Assembly: GCF_014699005.1 (NCBI RefSeq)
Contig: NZ_JACWZY010000005.1
Span: 124,001-188,000 of the forward strand
Direction: 5' to 3'
Length of the DNA: 64,000 nucleotides
Source of the DNA: Spirosoma profusum
GTDB taxonomy: Bacteria; Bacteroidota; Bacteroidia; Cytophagales; Spirosomataceae
Shown: positions 1-8,876 of the stretch, piece by piece
Position numbering within the stretch: position 1 is the stretch's first letter
Layout of the letters: the number at the start of each line of letters is the position of its first letter
The notes under the pieces: generated by a model
Databases searched by the model: none
Told to the model about the DNA's origin: nothing
Seen by the model: only the letters and a program-made list of their open reading frames with translations
Program-made: the position numbers and the translations under genes

Positions 1-1127
1 CGGGCTTGATTGCCCCGAAGCCGGTTAGTCTGACTCCCCAACGGCTGCATTTCTGCGGTGAAATCGTACCGACCGAACAAGGCGATGTTTCGGCAAAACT
101 CGCTCTGGCACTAGCAGGTAGTTCGGGCTACGTTCGTCACGTCAACAGCCTGAAAAATCGGTCTGCGCCTTACTTTACAATTATTGAACCAGCGCTACGT
201 CGGCATAATATTCCCAACGACTTCAAATACCTACCGCTTATCGAAAGTGCCTGGAAAGCCGATGCCGTCTCGTCGGCAGGTGCCGTTGGTTACTGGCAGT
301 TTATGGACGATACAGCGCAGGACATGGGCCTTTCCATCACTCCCGGCAACGACGAACGTACTGATCTGATTAAATCGACCGAAGCTGCCTGCAAATACCT
401 GAAATTTTTGTACCGCAAACTAGGCTCGTGGACGCTAGTGGCAGCTGCTTATAATGGCGGAGTAGGTATGGTTCAGCGTAAGATTTCGAAGACCGGAAAT
501 CGGGACTACTACGCCATGCCGATGAATGCCGAAACGGGCTACTACCTCTACCGGATTCTGGCCATGAAGGAGTTATTTACAAACCCTTCGTATGGCCTCG
601 GTGCTGTCGGGCTAATGCTCGCATCGGGAGACGCTTATGAACGTGAACGTGAACAGGCTCGCCGAATGGGCTGGCTCCAGGACCAGGAACCCGAATTGGT
701 CGGTACGCCAATTGAATCGGTTGATGAGAAAAATCCCGCGAGTCGAAGCGAAGTCACAATCATGGACAGTGTACTGGTAGGCATACTAAAAAATAGACCG
801 GTTACTCCGCTTGTTTTTCCGAGCGATGCGGTAGCCAAACTGGTTCGGGCGGGGCTGCCGAAAATTGGGCAGAGTTGGACGTTCGCCCTGACGGAGCCGA
901 TTCAAATTGATGAATATGAGTTGAAACCCGGCGATATTCTTTACGCTGTAGTTGACGATATAGACGGCCAGAACAACTTGTTTCTACGTGCTACCAAAGC
1001 TGTTTTGTCAGAAACAAAAACGACCATCCCACTTTCGTTGATTGCCATGAATCCAGCCACTGGTCTAGCGGGCATTCCCCGCCCGAAAGTGATCAAAACA
1101 GGCTGGATCGTGCAGTGGAAATTGTAA
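1..1127 (+). CDS. Lytic transglycosylase (SLT domain), 5' end cut by window edge
   Basis: This is a peptidoglycan lytic transglycosylase, cleaving the MurNAc-GlcNAc bond in the periplasm. The reading frame is open to the window edge and no signal peptide is visible, so the true start lies upstream; the first in-frame start-like codon is a TTG at 6. Counting from that TTG (373 residues), the SLT fold spans about 55-165. E80 in the motif LIESAW is the expected catalytic glutamate, GAVGYWQF follows at 92-99, and AAYNGG is at 147-152. The C-terminal part (about 250-373) is not a recognisable LysM domain, unlike many MltD-type enzymes; it looks like a compact beta-rich domain ending in GLAGIPRP. 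It faces the DUF4249 gene tail to tail across an 11-nt gap. Family call is firm; the tail is unidentified. Confidence 0.88.
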   Translation, partial: GLIAPKPVSLTPQRLHFCGEIVPTEQGDVSAKLALALAGSSGYVRHVNSLKNRSAPYFTIIEPALRRHNIPNDFKYLPLIESAWKADAVSSAGAVGYWQFMDDTAQDMGLSITPGNDERTDLIKSTEAACKYLKFLYRKLGSWTLVAAAYNGGVGMVQRKISKTGNRDYYAMPMNAETGYYLYRILAMKELFTNPSYGLGAVGLMLASGDAYEREREQARRMGWLQDQEPELVGTPIESVDEKNPASRSEVTIMDSVLVGILKNRPVTPLVFPSDAVAKLVRAGLPKIGQSWTFALTEPIQIDEYELKPGDILYAVVDDIDGQNNLFLRATKAVLSETKTTIPLSLIAMNPATGLAGIPRPKVIKTGWIVQWKL

Positions 1128-1138
1128 TTACGGACTGA

Positions 1139-2179
1139 TTACCAACCATCTGGCTCGACAACTGGAACAGGGCCGTACACGTCGCGACAATCTCCCTGAT
1201 AATACAACGCCGTCTGACTAAAGATATACGAGTTTAAAGCTCCAAAATATCGAGACGTATAATCCTGAACACGAAGCCGTTTGCGCGTGATGGACGTAGC
1301 AGCAAAATAGCCCCGTGCCAAATCAGTTGAACTGGCCACGTTGACGACGTTGCCCGTTACGGGAGCAGGAAGCGGATCGAAAATACTGCCCGTTCGAGCG
1401 TTCTGCTGCTGGTATAGTTTCCAGAACTGATAGTTCGACTGTGTAATACCATATTGTATTATCTCAACTAACTGAGGGCCAATTGTGTAAATAGGAGCCT
1501 GAAGTACAAACCGGTTACGTAGCGGTTTACCATTAATAGCATCGTCGCTATAAATGTTGACGTCAGTACTGGGAATCGTTACCCAGCAGCGGTCGTAACA
1601 AATAGCCGGACTTCCCAGGTTACAAGGTCTCCCTTTCGACATTCGGTTGATAATCGCATAACCTGTCCAGCGGTAATAATTTTTCTCGCTGACTGGGTCC
1701 TGCGTGTTCACACTGTATTCAAAGTAGTAGGGTATGGGTAAGTTTTCTTTGGGCGTAATCACCTTCGAAATACTATCGATGAGGGGTACAGCGGGCATTT
1801 TTTCCGGTTTACTGACGTAGCGTTTACCATCATTGAGCACAATTGAAAGGCTATACGTACGACCAATTTGTCCCCGGAACGTAGTGTCTGCTGTCAGGTA
1901 TATCCCCTGCCCTCTTTGCAGCATCCGCGTCGACCGGCCCTGATCATCGGCCAGCGTAACCTGCGCCCCAGTTACGTATTGATCTGCGGGATTCTGCCCA
2001 TTTTCGCCCCCATAATTCCCCGTGTACGTTAATCGCACCGAATACGGCGGAGCCTCGTTCGTAATCTGCCCTTCAACGACCAGCCGGGGCGCTTCGGTCC
2101 GAATGGGCAACTCGACCCTGTCGATGCAGGAAATTGCAACGTAGCTGCTTATGAATAGAATAACGATGAGCCGAATCAT
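1139..2179 (-). CDS. DUF4249 family outer-membrane lipoprotein
   Basis: A DUF4249 protein of about 346 residues, a Bacteroidota family usually encoded next to a TonB-dependent receptor and presumed to act with it. The N-terminus has a hydrophobic stretch followed by the lipobox-like AISC, so it should be lipidated. The body shows the family pattern: an early beta region (RLVVEGQITNE), an RTYSL segment and a C-terminal half with conserved cysteines (PAICYDRC, QGDCRD). I chose the ATG at 2177-2179, which follows the receptor's TGA by one base, over an upstream ATG at 2203 that would overlap the receptor and spoil the signal peptide. It is translationally linked to the receptor. Ligand unknown. 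Confidence 0.85.
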   Translation of the reverse strand: MIRLIVILFISSYVAISCIDRVELPIRTEAPRLVVEGQITNEAPPYSVRLTYTGNYGGENGQNPADQYVTGAQVTLADDQGRSTRMLQRGQGIYLTADTTFRGQIGRTYSLSIVLNDGKRYVSKPEKMPAVPLIDSISKVITPKENLPIPYYFEYSVNTQDPVSEKNYYRWTGYAIINRMSKGRPCNLGSPAICYDRCWVTIPSTDVNIYSDDAINGKPLRNRFVLQAPIYTIGPQLVEIIQYGITQSNYQFWKLYQQQNARTGSIFDPLPAPVTGNVVNVASSTDLARGYFAATSITRKRLRVQDYTSRYFGALNSYIFSQTALYYQGDCRDVYGPVPVVEPDGW

Positions 2180-2180
2180 A

Positions 2181-4541
2181 TCAAAAATAACGTGTGTAGG
2201 CAATGGATGGAATTAGCGTTCCAAAAACCGAAAGCCGGTATGATTCTATCCGCTGGTTAAAACGGGTGAAATAGATTGAATACGGATTCTTGTGGGCGTA
2301 CAGATTGTAAATACCCAGCGTCCAGATGCCGTATTGCTTCTGCGATTTTGCCGAGCGGGTGTCTTTCGAAAACGCCACGTCGAGCCTGTGATAGTCGGGA
2401 ATCCGGTCGGCGTTACGTTGTGAATAATCCTGAACAGGCTCGTTATTGTAGGTATAACGACCATCGGGGTACGTAGCGGGTACGCCGGTATAATACACAA
2501 AGTTGGTAGTGAACATCCAGTTGTGCGACATCGACCAGCGCGCCTGCATGTTCAGGGTATGGGGTCGGTCGATGTAAGCCGGATAGTAGCGCCCTTCATT
2601 GATACGTAGTTCGTCAAAAGGCGTCTGCACCGCGATCAACGACCGGGCATAGGTATAATTGAACTGCCCCGTGAGCCGTCCTTTATTTTTACTAACCCCA
2701 AATTCAACGCCATACGCCCGTCCGGTAGCCTGCAACAAAGCTGTTTCCAGCTTCGGATTGAGAATCAGATCGGCGCCGTAGCGATATTCTATCTGATTCT
2801 GAAGGTGTTTATAGTACGTCTCAATACTGAATTCGTACATATTATCGCGAAGATTCTGGAACAATCCCAACGACACCTGATCGGCAATTTGTGGGGGAAC
2901 GTAGCGGTCGCTCAACTTCCAGAAATCAAGTGGAGTAATGGCAGTAGTATTCGAAATCAGATTCAGATACTGGCGCGTCCGACCGAGGCTGGCTTTAATG
3001 GCGCTGTTTTTTGCTACCTGTACACGTAACGCCAGCCGGGGTTCCAGACCTGCATATGTTTGTATGACCTGTCGGTTACCGTAACGGGTCGAATCAGTAA
3101 CGGTTTCGGGCGAGATTGGTACGTTTTCAGCATAGTTGTAAACCGTTTGTGGCCCCAGAAACGTGAACGCGGAAAATCGAAGTCCGGCCTGCAACGTAAC
3201 ATTGGGTGTTATTTCCCACTCCGTATTCACATACGTACCAAGTTCCCGGGCGTTTTCAGGAGCAATCGTCTTTGAAATAATACTCGAATTCGGGTCTGCT
3301 GGCTGAACATCTCCCGTCTGAATATGATACGTTATGCCATTCAAACCAACCTGAATTCGGTGCTTTTTATTAAGCGTATAAAACACATCAGCCTTGCCTT
3401 CCCGCTGCTCAATGAAGGATGAAAATCGGAACGTCAGCGTAGGCCGCACGCCATCGACATTAAGGTGATAACCACTGTATAAACCAGTGAGATTCAGTTG
3501 CAGATTCGGACGTAGCAGATAACTCCAGCGCCCCGTCACTACGTTCGTCGACCAGCCGTAGAGGGTGTCTCCCGGAAACTGGAATGAATCCTGACTGCGA
3601 TAGCCAGACAGCGAAATCGTGTTACGTTCGTTTGGTGTATAGGTTAGTTTCAGGTTACCGTCGTAGAAAAACGCTCTACTCTGATTGACGCTTTTTGTAG
3701 GAAAGGCCTGCAGAAGATAATTCGGGAAAGCAATCCGGCCACCAGCCAGTAACGTCAGATTCCGGGCAATCGGGCCGTCGGCAACCGCCCGCACACTCAC
3801 CGGACTCAACCCAACCGACGCTCTCCATTCATCTTTATTACCATTCCGGGTACTCATTAGTAACAACGACGATACGCGCCCTCCGTACTGCGCCGAATAA
3901 GCACCTTTATTCAGGCTTACGTCCTGCACTAAATCAGCGTTGACGTTCGAATAAAAACCCAGCAAATGCGACGTATTGAAAAGCGGAGCCCCATCGAGGA
4001 GCACCAGATTCTGGTCAGCCCGCCCACCCCGAACGTTAAAACCTCCTGCACCCTCGCCCGCTGTGGTTACGCCTGCCTGAAGTGAAAGGGCTTTCAGAAT
4101 ATCGGGCTCACCCAGCACGACCGGCATCCGTTTAAGTTCGGGCATACTCAACTGAATTTGCCCCATCTGCACGGTTTTCATATTCTTGTCTTCGCGGGTA
4201 GCGCGTACGTCTACCTCATCCAGATCGGTGGCACGGGGCTGTAAATAGTATTCGACTCGTTTTGGGCCATTGAGCACAACGGTTTCGCGCCCTCGGATAT
4301 ACCCCACCGCCGATACGTAAAGGGTTAACACACCGGGTGGCTGCTGAATAGAAATTAGGCCCGTAGTATCTGCGCTGGCACCCGCGCGGGTTTCGGCAAT
4401 ATACAGACTGGCGCTGGGAATTGGCTTTTTCGTAACAGCATCGCGCACAATAACTGATAACGGAAGGCGTTGCTGGGCCAACGTAGCAGAAAGAAAAAGA
4501 AGGAAGCAAAAACAGGAAAGCAGCAAACGCCGAAGTCCCAT
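2181..4541 (-). CDS. TonB-dependent receptor with carboxypeptidase-regulatory-like domain
   Basis: An outer-membrane TonB-dependent transporter of 786 residues. A signal peptide covers about residues 1-22, ending LSATLAQ. A carboxypeptidase-D-regulatory-like beta-sandwich follows at about 27-105, then the plug at about 120-235 with GGFNVRGGRADQN and LLDGAPLFN. The rest is the 22-strand barrel, ending in an aromatic F, typical for BAM-assembled barrels. It is shorter than SusC proteins and is paired with the DUF4249 lipoprotein instead of a SusD, a recurrent alternative receptor/lipoprotein arrangement in this phylum. The substrate cannot be read from the sequence. The 5' side holds an inverted repeat and no clear -7 box. 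Confidence 0.92.
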   Translation of the reverse strand: MGLRRLLLSCFCFLLFLSATLAQQRLPLSVIVRDAVTKKPIPSASLYIAETRAGASADTTGLISIQQPPGVLTLYVSAVGYIRGRETVVLNGPKRVEYYLQPRATDLDEVDVRATREDKNMKTVQMGQIQLSMPELKRMPVVLGEPDILKALSLQAGVTTAGEGAGGFNVRGGRADQNLVLLDGAPLFNTSHLLGFYSNVNADLVQDVSLNKGAYSAQYGGRVSSLLLMSTRNGNKDEWRASVGLSPVSVRAVADGPIARNLTLLAGGRIAFPNYLLQAFPTKSVNQSRAFFYDGNLKLTYTPNERNTISLSGYRSQDSFQFPGDTLYGWSTNVVTGRWSYLLRPNLQLNLTGLYSGYHLNVDGVRPTLTFRFSSFIEQREGKADVFYTLNKKHRIQVGLNGITYHIQTGDVQPADPNSSIISKTIAPENARELGTYVNTEWEITPNVTLQAGLRFSAFTFLGPQTVYNYAENVPISPETVTDSTRYGNRQVIQTYAGLEPRLALRVQVAKNSAIKASLGRTRQYLNLISNTTAITPLDFWKLSDRYVPPQIADQVSLGLFQNLRDNMYEFSIETYYKHLQNQIEYRYGADLILNPKLETALLQATGRAYGVEFGVSKNKGRLTGQFNYTYARSLIAVQTPFDELRINEGRYYPAYIDRPHTLNMQARWSMSHNWMFTTNFVYYTGVPATYPDGRYTYNNEPVQDYSQRNADRIPDYHRLDVAFSKDTRSAKSQKQYGIWTLGIYNLYAHKNPYSIYFTRFNQRIESYRLSVFGTLIPSIAYTRYF

Positions 4542-4637
4542 AAGGTTGAGTTAAGAAAAGTCAATAAAAAGATCGGAAGTTACTAAAAACAAAACGCCCG
4601 ACGTAACAGCCAGACGTTTTTTAATGAGGAATCAATG

Positions 4638-4727
4638 TTTTGTCATGCTGACGAAGGAAGCATCTTAAATCATCCTCACTAGCGTCTGATTATACGTTAA
4701 GATGCTTCCTTCGTCGGCATGACAAAA
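4638..4727. repeat. Intergenic inverted repeat, GCATCTTAA family
   Basis: Two 31-bp arms (4638-4668 and 4697-4727) are complementary with one mismatch around a 28-nt spacer. The right arm ends 2 nt beyond the stop codon of the mutarotase gene. The arm contains GTCATG and GAAGCATCTTAA; the latter recurs in the inverted repeat at 29826-29893, so this is a dispersed family. It sits between two genes that both read leftwards and probably forms an RNA hairpin after the mutarotase gene. Confidence 0.85.
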
Positions 4728-4729
4728 AT

Positions 4730-5056
4730 TCACAATTTGAATATTCGATCCATTATCAGCCATTTTTCGCCCGGCTTGGCCATTGGTAATGCCTGTTGAT
4801 ACGTCCACATCAGCGCTTCCCATTTTTGCACGACCGGATTCGCAGCATCGGCAGCCGATTTAGCATCGAACGAGAACGTAGTATCGGTTTCCATAATCAT
4901 GAACAATCGGTTTCCGATCCGGTAAATTTCCATTTCTGTAATGCCCGCATCCCGAATAGTGGCTTCAATTTCAGGCCAGATACGTTCGTGTTGTCGTTCG
5001 TAATCGGCGATCAGGGCCGGGTCGTCTTTCAAATCGAGGGCAAAACAATAGCGCAT
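4730..5056 (-). CDS. L-rhamnose/L-fucose mutarotase family protein
   Basis: A 108-residue protein of the RhaM/DUF718 family, which interconverts alpha and beta anomers of a deoxyhexose in the cytoplasm. Family hallmarks visible are MRYCFALDLKDD at the N-terminus, HERIWPEI, GITEMEIYRIGNRLFMIME and a C-terminal tryptophan-rich stretch (EALMWTY). I chose the ATG at 5054-5056 (MRYC), the usual family start, over a TTG 15 nt upstream. A GH29 alpha-L-fucosidase lies 1.2 kb upstream in the same direction, so L-fucose is as likely a substrate as L-rhamnose; no rhamnose genes are present. A 45-bp inverted repeat fills the spacer to the upstream manA. Confidence 0.83.
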   Translation of the reverse strand: MRYCFALDLKDDPALIADYERQHERIWPEIEATIRDAGITEMEIYRIGNRLFMIMETDTTFSFDAKSAADAANPVVQKWEALMWTYQQALPMAKPGEKWLIMDRIFKL

Positions 5057-5079
5057 AGCAGGGTTTAGCAAGATTGTAT

Positions 5080-5195
5080 GAACCGGGATTTAGCAGATTG
5101 ATGGATTTACAGGATTTTGTTTTCGCTTCTTTGAAGCGCATTAATCTGATGAAAACAAAATCCTGTAAATCCATCAATCTGCTAAATCCCGGTTC
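5080..5195. repeat. Perfect 45-bp inverted repeat filling manA-mutarotase spacer
   Basis: The arms 5080-5124 and 5151-5195 are perfectly complementary over 45 bp, with a 26-nt spacer that itself holds a GCTTC/GAAGC mini-hairpin. It starts 3 nt from the manA stop and ends 23 nt before the mutarotase start, so it occupies almost the whole spacer. The outer arm sequence (CCGGGATTTAG) recurs at 50683-50836. Perfect pairing over this length suggests recent insertion, gene conversion or selection on the hairpin. Confidence 0.93.
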
Positions 5196-5198
5196 AGA

Positions 5199-6182
5199 TT
5201 AAGGTACATACGTCTCCAGCACTGTCATATCACCATCTGGCACGAGCGTTACGTTGTTGACCGAGGCCGGAATAAGCACACACTGACCCATCTTGAGCGA
5301 TACGTTGTAGCCGCCAGACGTTTCGACAGTTAGCCCGCCCGCTACGCAGATTAGAATGACAAACGAGTCGATATGTGAGTAATCGTGCGCCACTTCCTGA
5401 TCAAAATTCAATACGTTGGTTACGAAATAATCAGACTTAACAGCGTTAACACTCTCATTTAGTTTATTGTCGTACTGCGATTTGTAGTGATCATAGTGCT
5501 GATAATCAATCGCATCTACAGCTAATTCAGTATGTAGTTCACGTTTCTGGCCCGTAGTAGCATCCACTCGGTCGAAATCATAGATTCGGTACGTAGTGTC
5601 GGAGGTTTGCTGAATTTCGGCCAGCAACAAGCCTTTGCCAATGTAGTGAACACGGCCAGCGGGCAGAAAAAATACGTCGCCGGGCTGTGCTGTTTCGATG
5701 TTCAGTAAGTCCTGAATCGTGTTGTCAGCAACGGCTTTTACGTATTCATCTTTGGTGACTTCCCGGTTAAAACCCGAGTTCAGTTTAGCCCCTTCGTCGG
5801 CCTGCATGATGTACCACATTTCAGTTTTGCCGAAACCACTATGGCGTTTTTTCGCAAGTTCATCATTCGGATGCACCTGAATCGACAGGTCGTCGTTGGC
5901 GTCGATGAATTTGACCAGCAACGGGAACCGATTGCCAAACTGCTCATAAACGTGCTTGCCGACCAGCTCGCCTTTATATTCCTCGACCAGCTCACGCAGC
6001 GATTTGCCTTGTAAACTGCCTTCTTTCACGATCGACACGTTGCCTTCTACATCGGAGACTTCCCAGGTTTCGCCACAGTTCGGCAACGGCGAAAAATCTT
6101 TCTCCAGAATGGTTTTGATTTTCTGACCACCCCAGATTTTATCTTTAAAAATGGTCTCAAACGTCAGCGGATATAGCTTCAT
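5199..6182 (-). CDS. manA: Mannose-6-phosphate isomerase, class I (short form)
   Basis: Interconverts mannose 6-phosphate and fructose 6-phosphate, feeding GDP-sugar synthesis or mannose use. The 327-residue product is the short type I form common in Bacillota and Bacteroidota. Expected zinc ligands are visible: Q102 and H104 in IQVHP, E121 in KTEMWY and H179 in GRVHYIG. The C-terminal cupin part ends LETYVP. The chosen start is the ATG at 6180-6182 (MKLYPLTF), the family's usual beginning; an ATG 15 nt upstream is less likely. It lies between the fucosidase and mutarotase genes on the same strand, consistent with a small deoxysugar/mannose metabolism group. Confidence 0.92.
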   Translation of the reverse strand: MKLYPLTFETIFKDKIWGGQKIKTILEKDFSPLPNCGETWEVSDVEGNVSIVKEGSLQGKSLRELVEEYKGELVGKHVYEQFGNRFPLLVKFIDANDDLSIQVHPNDELAKKRHSGFGKTEMWYIMQADEGAKLNSGFNREVTKDEYVKAVADNTIQDLLNIETAQPGDVFFLPAGRVHYIGKGLLLAEIQQTSDTTYRIYDFDRVDATTGQKRELHTELAVDAIDYQHYDHYKSQYDNKLNESVNAVKSDYFVTNVLNFDQEVAHDYSHIDSFVILICVAGGLTVETSGGYNVSLKMGQCVLIPASVNNVTLVPDGDMTVLETYVP

Positions 6183-6280
6183 ACAGGTAATATGCAATGA
6201 GTAATTGATATTGACTAATCAGGGCCGCCCGTACGGTAGACTGTCTGTACTAGTAATACGTTGCAACGTAGCATTGTTCA

Positions 6281-7636
6281 TTAATTGTTCTCGGTTTCGC
6301 GGGCCGACGCTTTGTAAGCGCCGATTTCGGCTAGTTGGACAGGGCCGCTAGCGTTGGTAATGAAAAGCCGGATTCTCGATGATTTCACTGCTGGGAAACG
6401 TAGCAGCCGTTTGTAGCCAACCGTAGTGAAGCTCTGAATGGGTTTCCATTCAGTACCGTCCCAATACTCAACCCGACCGCTGGCCACCCGCTGCCCGTTG
6501 GCGATGTTTTCCTGAATTGAAATCCGGTCGAATGATTGTTCACCGTTCAAGTCAATCGTGATGGGCTGGTTGGCCGTTACGTCCACGAACGTATTAAGTT
6601 GCTTATCTGTCAATTTAGGCTGTTTTGCTACGAGATTGGTTTTGAACGTTTCGTTCAGAATGCTCCTAAATTCCTGTAAACTTTTGATGTCAGGTTCCGA
6701 AAATAGCCCTTCGCGATTGGGCGGTACGTTAAGCAACAGCAGGCTGTTACGTCCGACAGACTGATAATATAAGTTGACAAGATTTTTCGCCGAACGCACT
6801 TTGGCGTCTTCTGTCGGGTGATAAAACCAGCCTGGACGTATCGATACGTCTGTTTCGGCAGGTACCCAATCCTTTCCAGCGGCATCACCCCGGTTAAGGT
6901 ATTTTGAGTCGGCCTTGCCGGGAGCCAGACCATCTGTATTTATTGTCGACCAGCAGGTTTCACCAGCATTGCCGGCTTCGTTACCCACCCATCGCACATC
7001 CGGACCTGCATCGGAAAACATGACCGCATTGGGCTGCAATTGGCGAACCAATGCCCAATAACCCGCAAAATCGTAGGTCATGTCCTTCGCATTTTCACCC
7101 TTTGCTCCGTCGAACCAAACTTCTGAAATTGGGCCGTAATTGGTCAACAATTCGCGGAGCTGACTTTTGTAGTAATCGTTATAAGAGGACGTACCATAGC
7201 GGGGCTCATGTCTGTCCCAGGGCGACAGATAAACGCCAAATTTCAGGCCAAATTCGCGGCAGGCATCGGCCACTTCCTTCACTACGTCGCCTTTGCCGTT
7301 TTTCCACGGACTATTTTTAACTGAATGTTCTGTCATTTTCGACGGCCACAGGCAGAAACCATCGTGGTGTTTGGCCGTAATAATCGCCATTTTGAAGCCC
7401 GCATCTTTCAAGGCTTTTACCCATTGGCGGGTATCCAGTTTTGTCGGATTGAAAATAGATGGGCTTTCGGTGCCATCACCCCATTCTTTATCAGTAAACG
7501 TATTGACGGTAAAATGCAGAAACGCCGTTGTTTCGTACTGCTGCCAGGTAAGCTGACGGGGTGTAGGTTTGGGTTGAGCGTAGCTAATCAGTACGTTCAA
7601 CGATAACATACTGATTATCAAAATACATAAACGCAT
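6281..7636 (-). CDS. Alpha-L-fucosidase, GH29
   Basis: A secreted or periplasmic retaining alpha-L-fucosidase of 451 residues. Residues 1-20 are a signal peptide ending SYAQ. The (beta/alpha)8 domain covers about 25-330, with the GH29 motif AKHHDGFCLW at 88-97 and the probable nucleophile D176 in EVWFDGA. WFYHP and LLLLNVPPNREG are also family signatures. A C-terminal beta domain (about 345-445, ending VQLAEIGAYK) is discoidin-like and may bind carbohydrate. The short length and NVPPN motif fit the bacterial subfamily acting on fucosylated glycans. The mutarotase and manA downstream on the same strand suggest use of released fucose. Confidence 0.92.
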   Translation of the reverse strand: MRLCILIISMLSLNVLISYAQPKPTPRQLTWQQYETTAFLHFTVNTFTDKEWGDGTESPSIFNPTKLDTRQWVKALKDAGFKMAIITAKHHDGFCLWPSKMTEHSVKNSPWKNGKGDVVKEVADACREFGLKFGVYLSPWDRHEPRYGTSSYNDYYKSQLRELLTNYGPISEVWFDGAKGENAKDMTYDFAGYWALVRQLQPNAVMFSDAGPDVRWVGNEAGNAGETCWSTINTDGLAPGKADSKYLNRGDAAGKDWVPAETDVSIRPGWFYHPTEDAKVRSAKNLVNLYYQSVGRNSLLLLNVPPNREGLFSEPDIKSLQEFRSILNETFKTNLVAKQPKLTDKQLNTFVDVTANQPITIDLNGEQSFDRISIQENIANGQRVASGRVEYWDGTEWKPIQSFTTVGYKRLLRFPAVKSSRIRLFITNASGPVQLAEIGAYKASARETENN

Positions 7637-7698
7637 ACAGAGGAGTTCAAAGTAAGATTTCTACAGGTTTTTGTGGCCTAAATGTACGTGAAAAAAGG

Positions 7699-8784
7699 TC
7701 AGAGAACCTTCTCCAGCATTTGAATATAGCCCGTAACACCTTCGTCTATTTCTATCAGGTAAATAAACTCATTGGCCGAGTGCGATCGGCCTGAATGACC
7801 AGGGCCGCACTTTAGAGAATGGCAGTTTAACAGGGCCTGGTCGGACGTAGTAGGCGAACCGTAGGTGTGGCGCCCCAACGCAATACCTGCCTGAACAATA
7901 GGATGATCGATTGGAATGCTCGATGGTTTCAGCCGAATTGACCGGGGTTTTACCTCTGACTGAATATTGGCCTGAATGACGTCTATGATTTCTTCCAGTG
8001 TGTATTGCTCTGTGGCGCGCACATCGACCGTAAATGTACACGTATCGGGTACTACGTTGTGCTGGCTGCCCGCATTGATGATAGTCACCGACATTTTTAC
8101 GGGGCCAAGCGTCGGTGATACGTTGGGGAACTGATACGTTCTGAGCCAGTTAATGTCCTGGATAGCTTTATAAATGGCGTTATCGCCTTCGTCACGAGCC
8201 GCGTGCCCACTAACGCCGTGCGCCGTGCAGTCGAGCACGAGCAGCCCTTTTTCGGAGACAGCCAGTTGCATTTCAGTAGGTTCGCCAACAATGGCAAAGC
8301 TTATGGGAGGCAACAGCGGCAACACCAGCTCCAGACCATCACGACCCGATATTTCTTCTTCGGCCGTAGCTGCCATTATGATATTATAAGCCAGGTCGCT
8401 ACGTTCATAGAAGTAAGCGAACGTAGCAAGTAGCGACACCAGACATCCACCAGCATCGTTACTACCGAGCCCGAACAATTTTCCATCCTGCTCCAGAGGC
8501 TCAAACGGGTCCAGCGTCCACGATTTATTGGGTTTAACGGTATCGTGGTGCGAGTTGAGCAACAGGGTTGGTTTGGCAGCGTCGAAGTGTAGATTTTGCG
8601 CCCATACGTTGTTTTTCAAGCGCTCGAAAGGAATCTGCTTTTCTAAAAAAAACGCTTCGATCAAGGCAGCCGTTTTATCTTCCTCCCGACTAAATGAGGG
8701 GGTGGAAATCAGCCGTTTCAGCAGAGCAAGCGCATGGGACGAAAGGGCGGTTTGCGACGCAATTGACGCGGTCAGTTGATTCAT
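7699..8784 (-). CDS. M20 family metallo-hydrolase, ArgE/N-acetylcitrulline deacetylase-like
   Basis: A cytoplasmic zinc amidohydrolase of 361 residues. M20 metal-site motifs are present: NSHHDTV (first histidine-aspartate pair), GLGSNDAGG (bridging aspartate region), TAEEEISG (general base and ligand glutamates), IVGEPTE and a late GPGHSGRSHSANEF histidine. The dimerisation insert begins near SGHAARDEGDNAI. This architecture fits the Bacteroidota ArgE-like enzyme that deacetylates N-acetyl-L-citrulline or N-acetylornithine, but no other arginine genes are in the window, so the substrate is inferred. A possible -7 box lies about 20 nt upstream. Confidence 0.85.
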   Translation of the reverse strand: MNQLTASIASQTALSSHALALLKRLISTPSFSREEDKTAALIEAFFLEKQIPFERLKNNVWAQNLHFDAAKPTLLLNSHHDTVKPNKSWTLDPFEPLEQDGKLFGLGSNDAGGCLVSLLATFAYFYERSDLAYNIIMAATAEEEISGRDGLELVLPLLPPISFAIVGEPTEMQLAVSEKGLLVLDCTAHGVSGHAARDEGDNAIYKAIQDINWLRTYQFPNVSPTLGPVKMSVTIINAGSQHNVVPDTCTFTVDVRATEQYTLEEIIDVIQANIQSEVKPRSIRLKPSSIPIDHPIVQAGIALGRHTYGSPTTSDQALLNCHSLKCGPGHSGRSHSANEFIYLIEIDEGVTGYIQMLEKVL

Positions 8785-8803
8785 ACATAAAACGTTGGTC
8801 GCC

Positions 8804-8811
8804 CAAAGATA
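8804..8811 (-). promoter_or_regulatory. Candidate -7 box for the M20 gene
   Basis: On the minus strand this reads TATCTTTG, a perfect match to the Bacteroidota -7 consensus TAnnTTTG, 20 nt upstream of the M20 start codon. I see no convincing -33 TTG at the expected distance, so this is a weak call. Confidence 0.35.
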
Positions 8812-8876
8812 CGGCCAACGCCTTAAAAGTATGGTAGCCAGTTAGCGATCTAACGTAATAACTGGTCAGATATAGC

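Noticed and set aside
6258..6271. 14-bp palindrome TACGTTGCAACGTA upstream of manA as a regulator site
   Set aside because: It is made of the over-represented ACGTA word, so a palindrome here is not surprising; no regulator is nearby.
8843..8872. Possible terminator hairpin after DUF4242 (CCAGTTA/TAACTGG)
   Set aside because: The stem is only 7 bp with a 14-nt loop and no T-run, so it is not better than chance.
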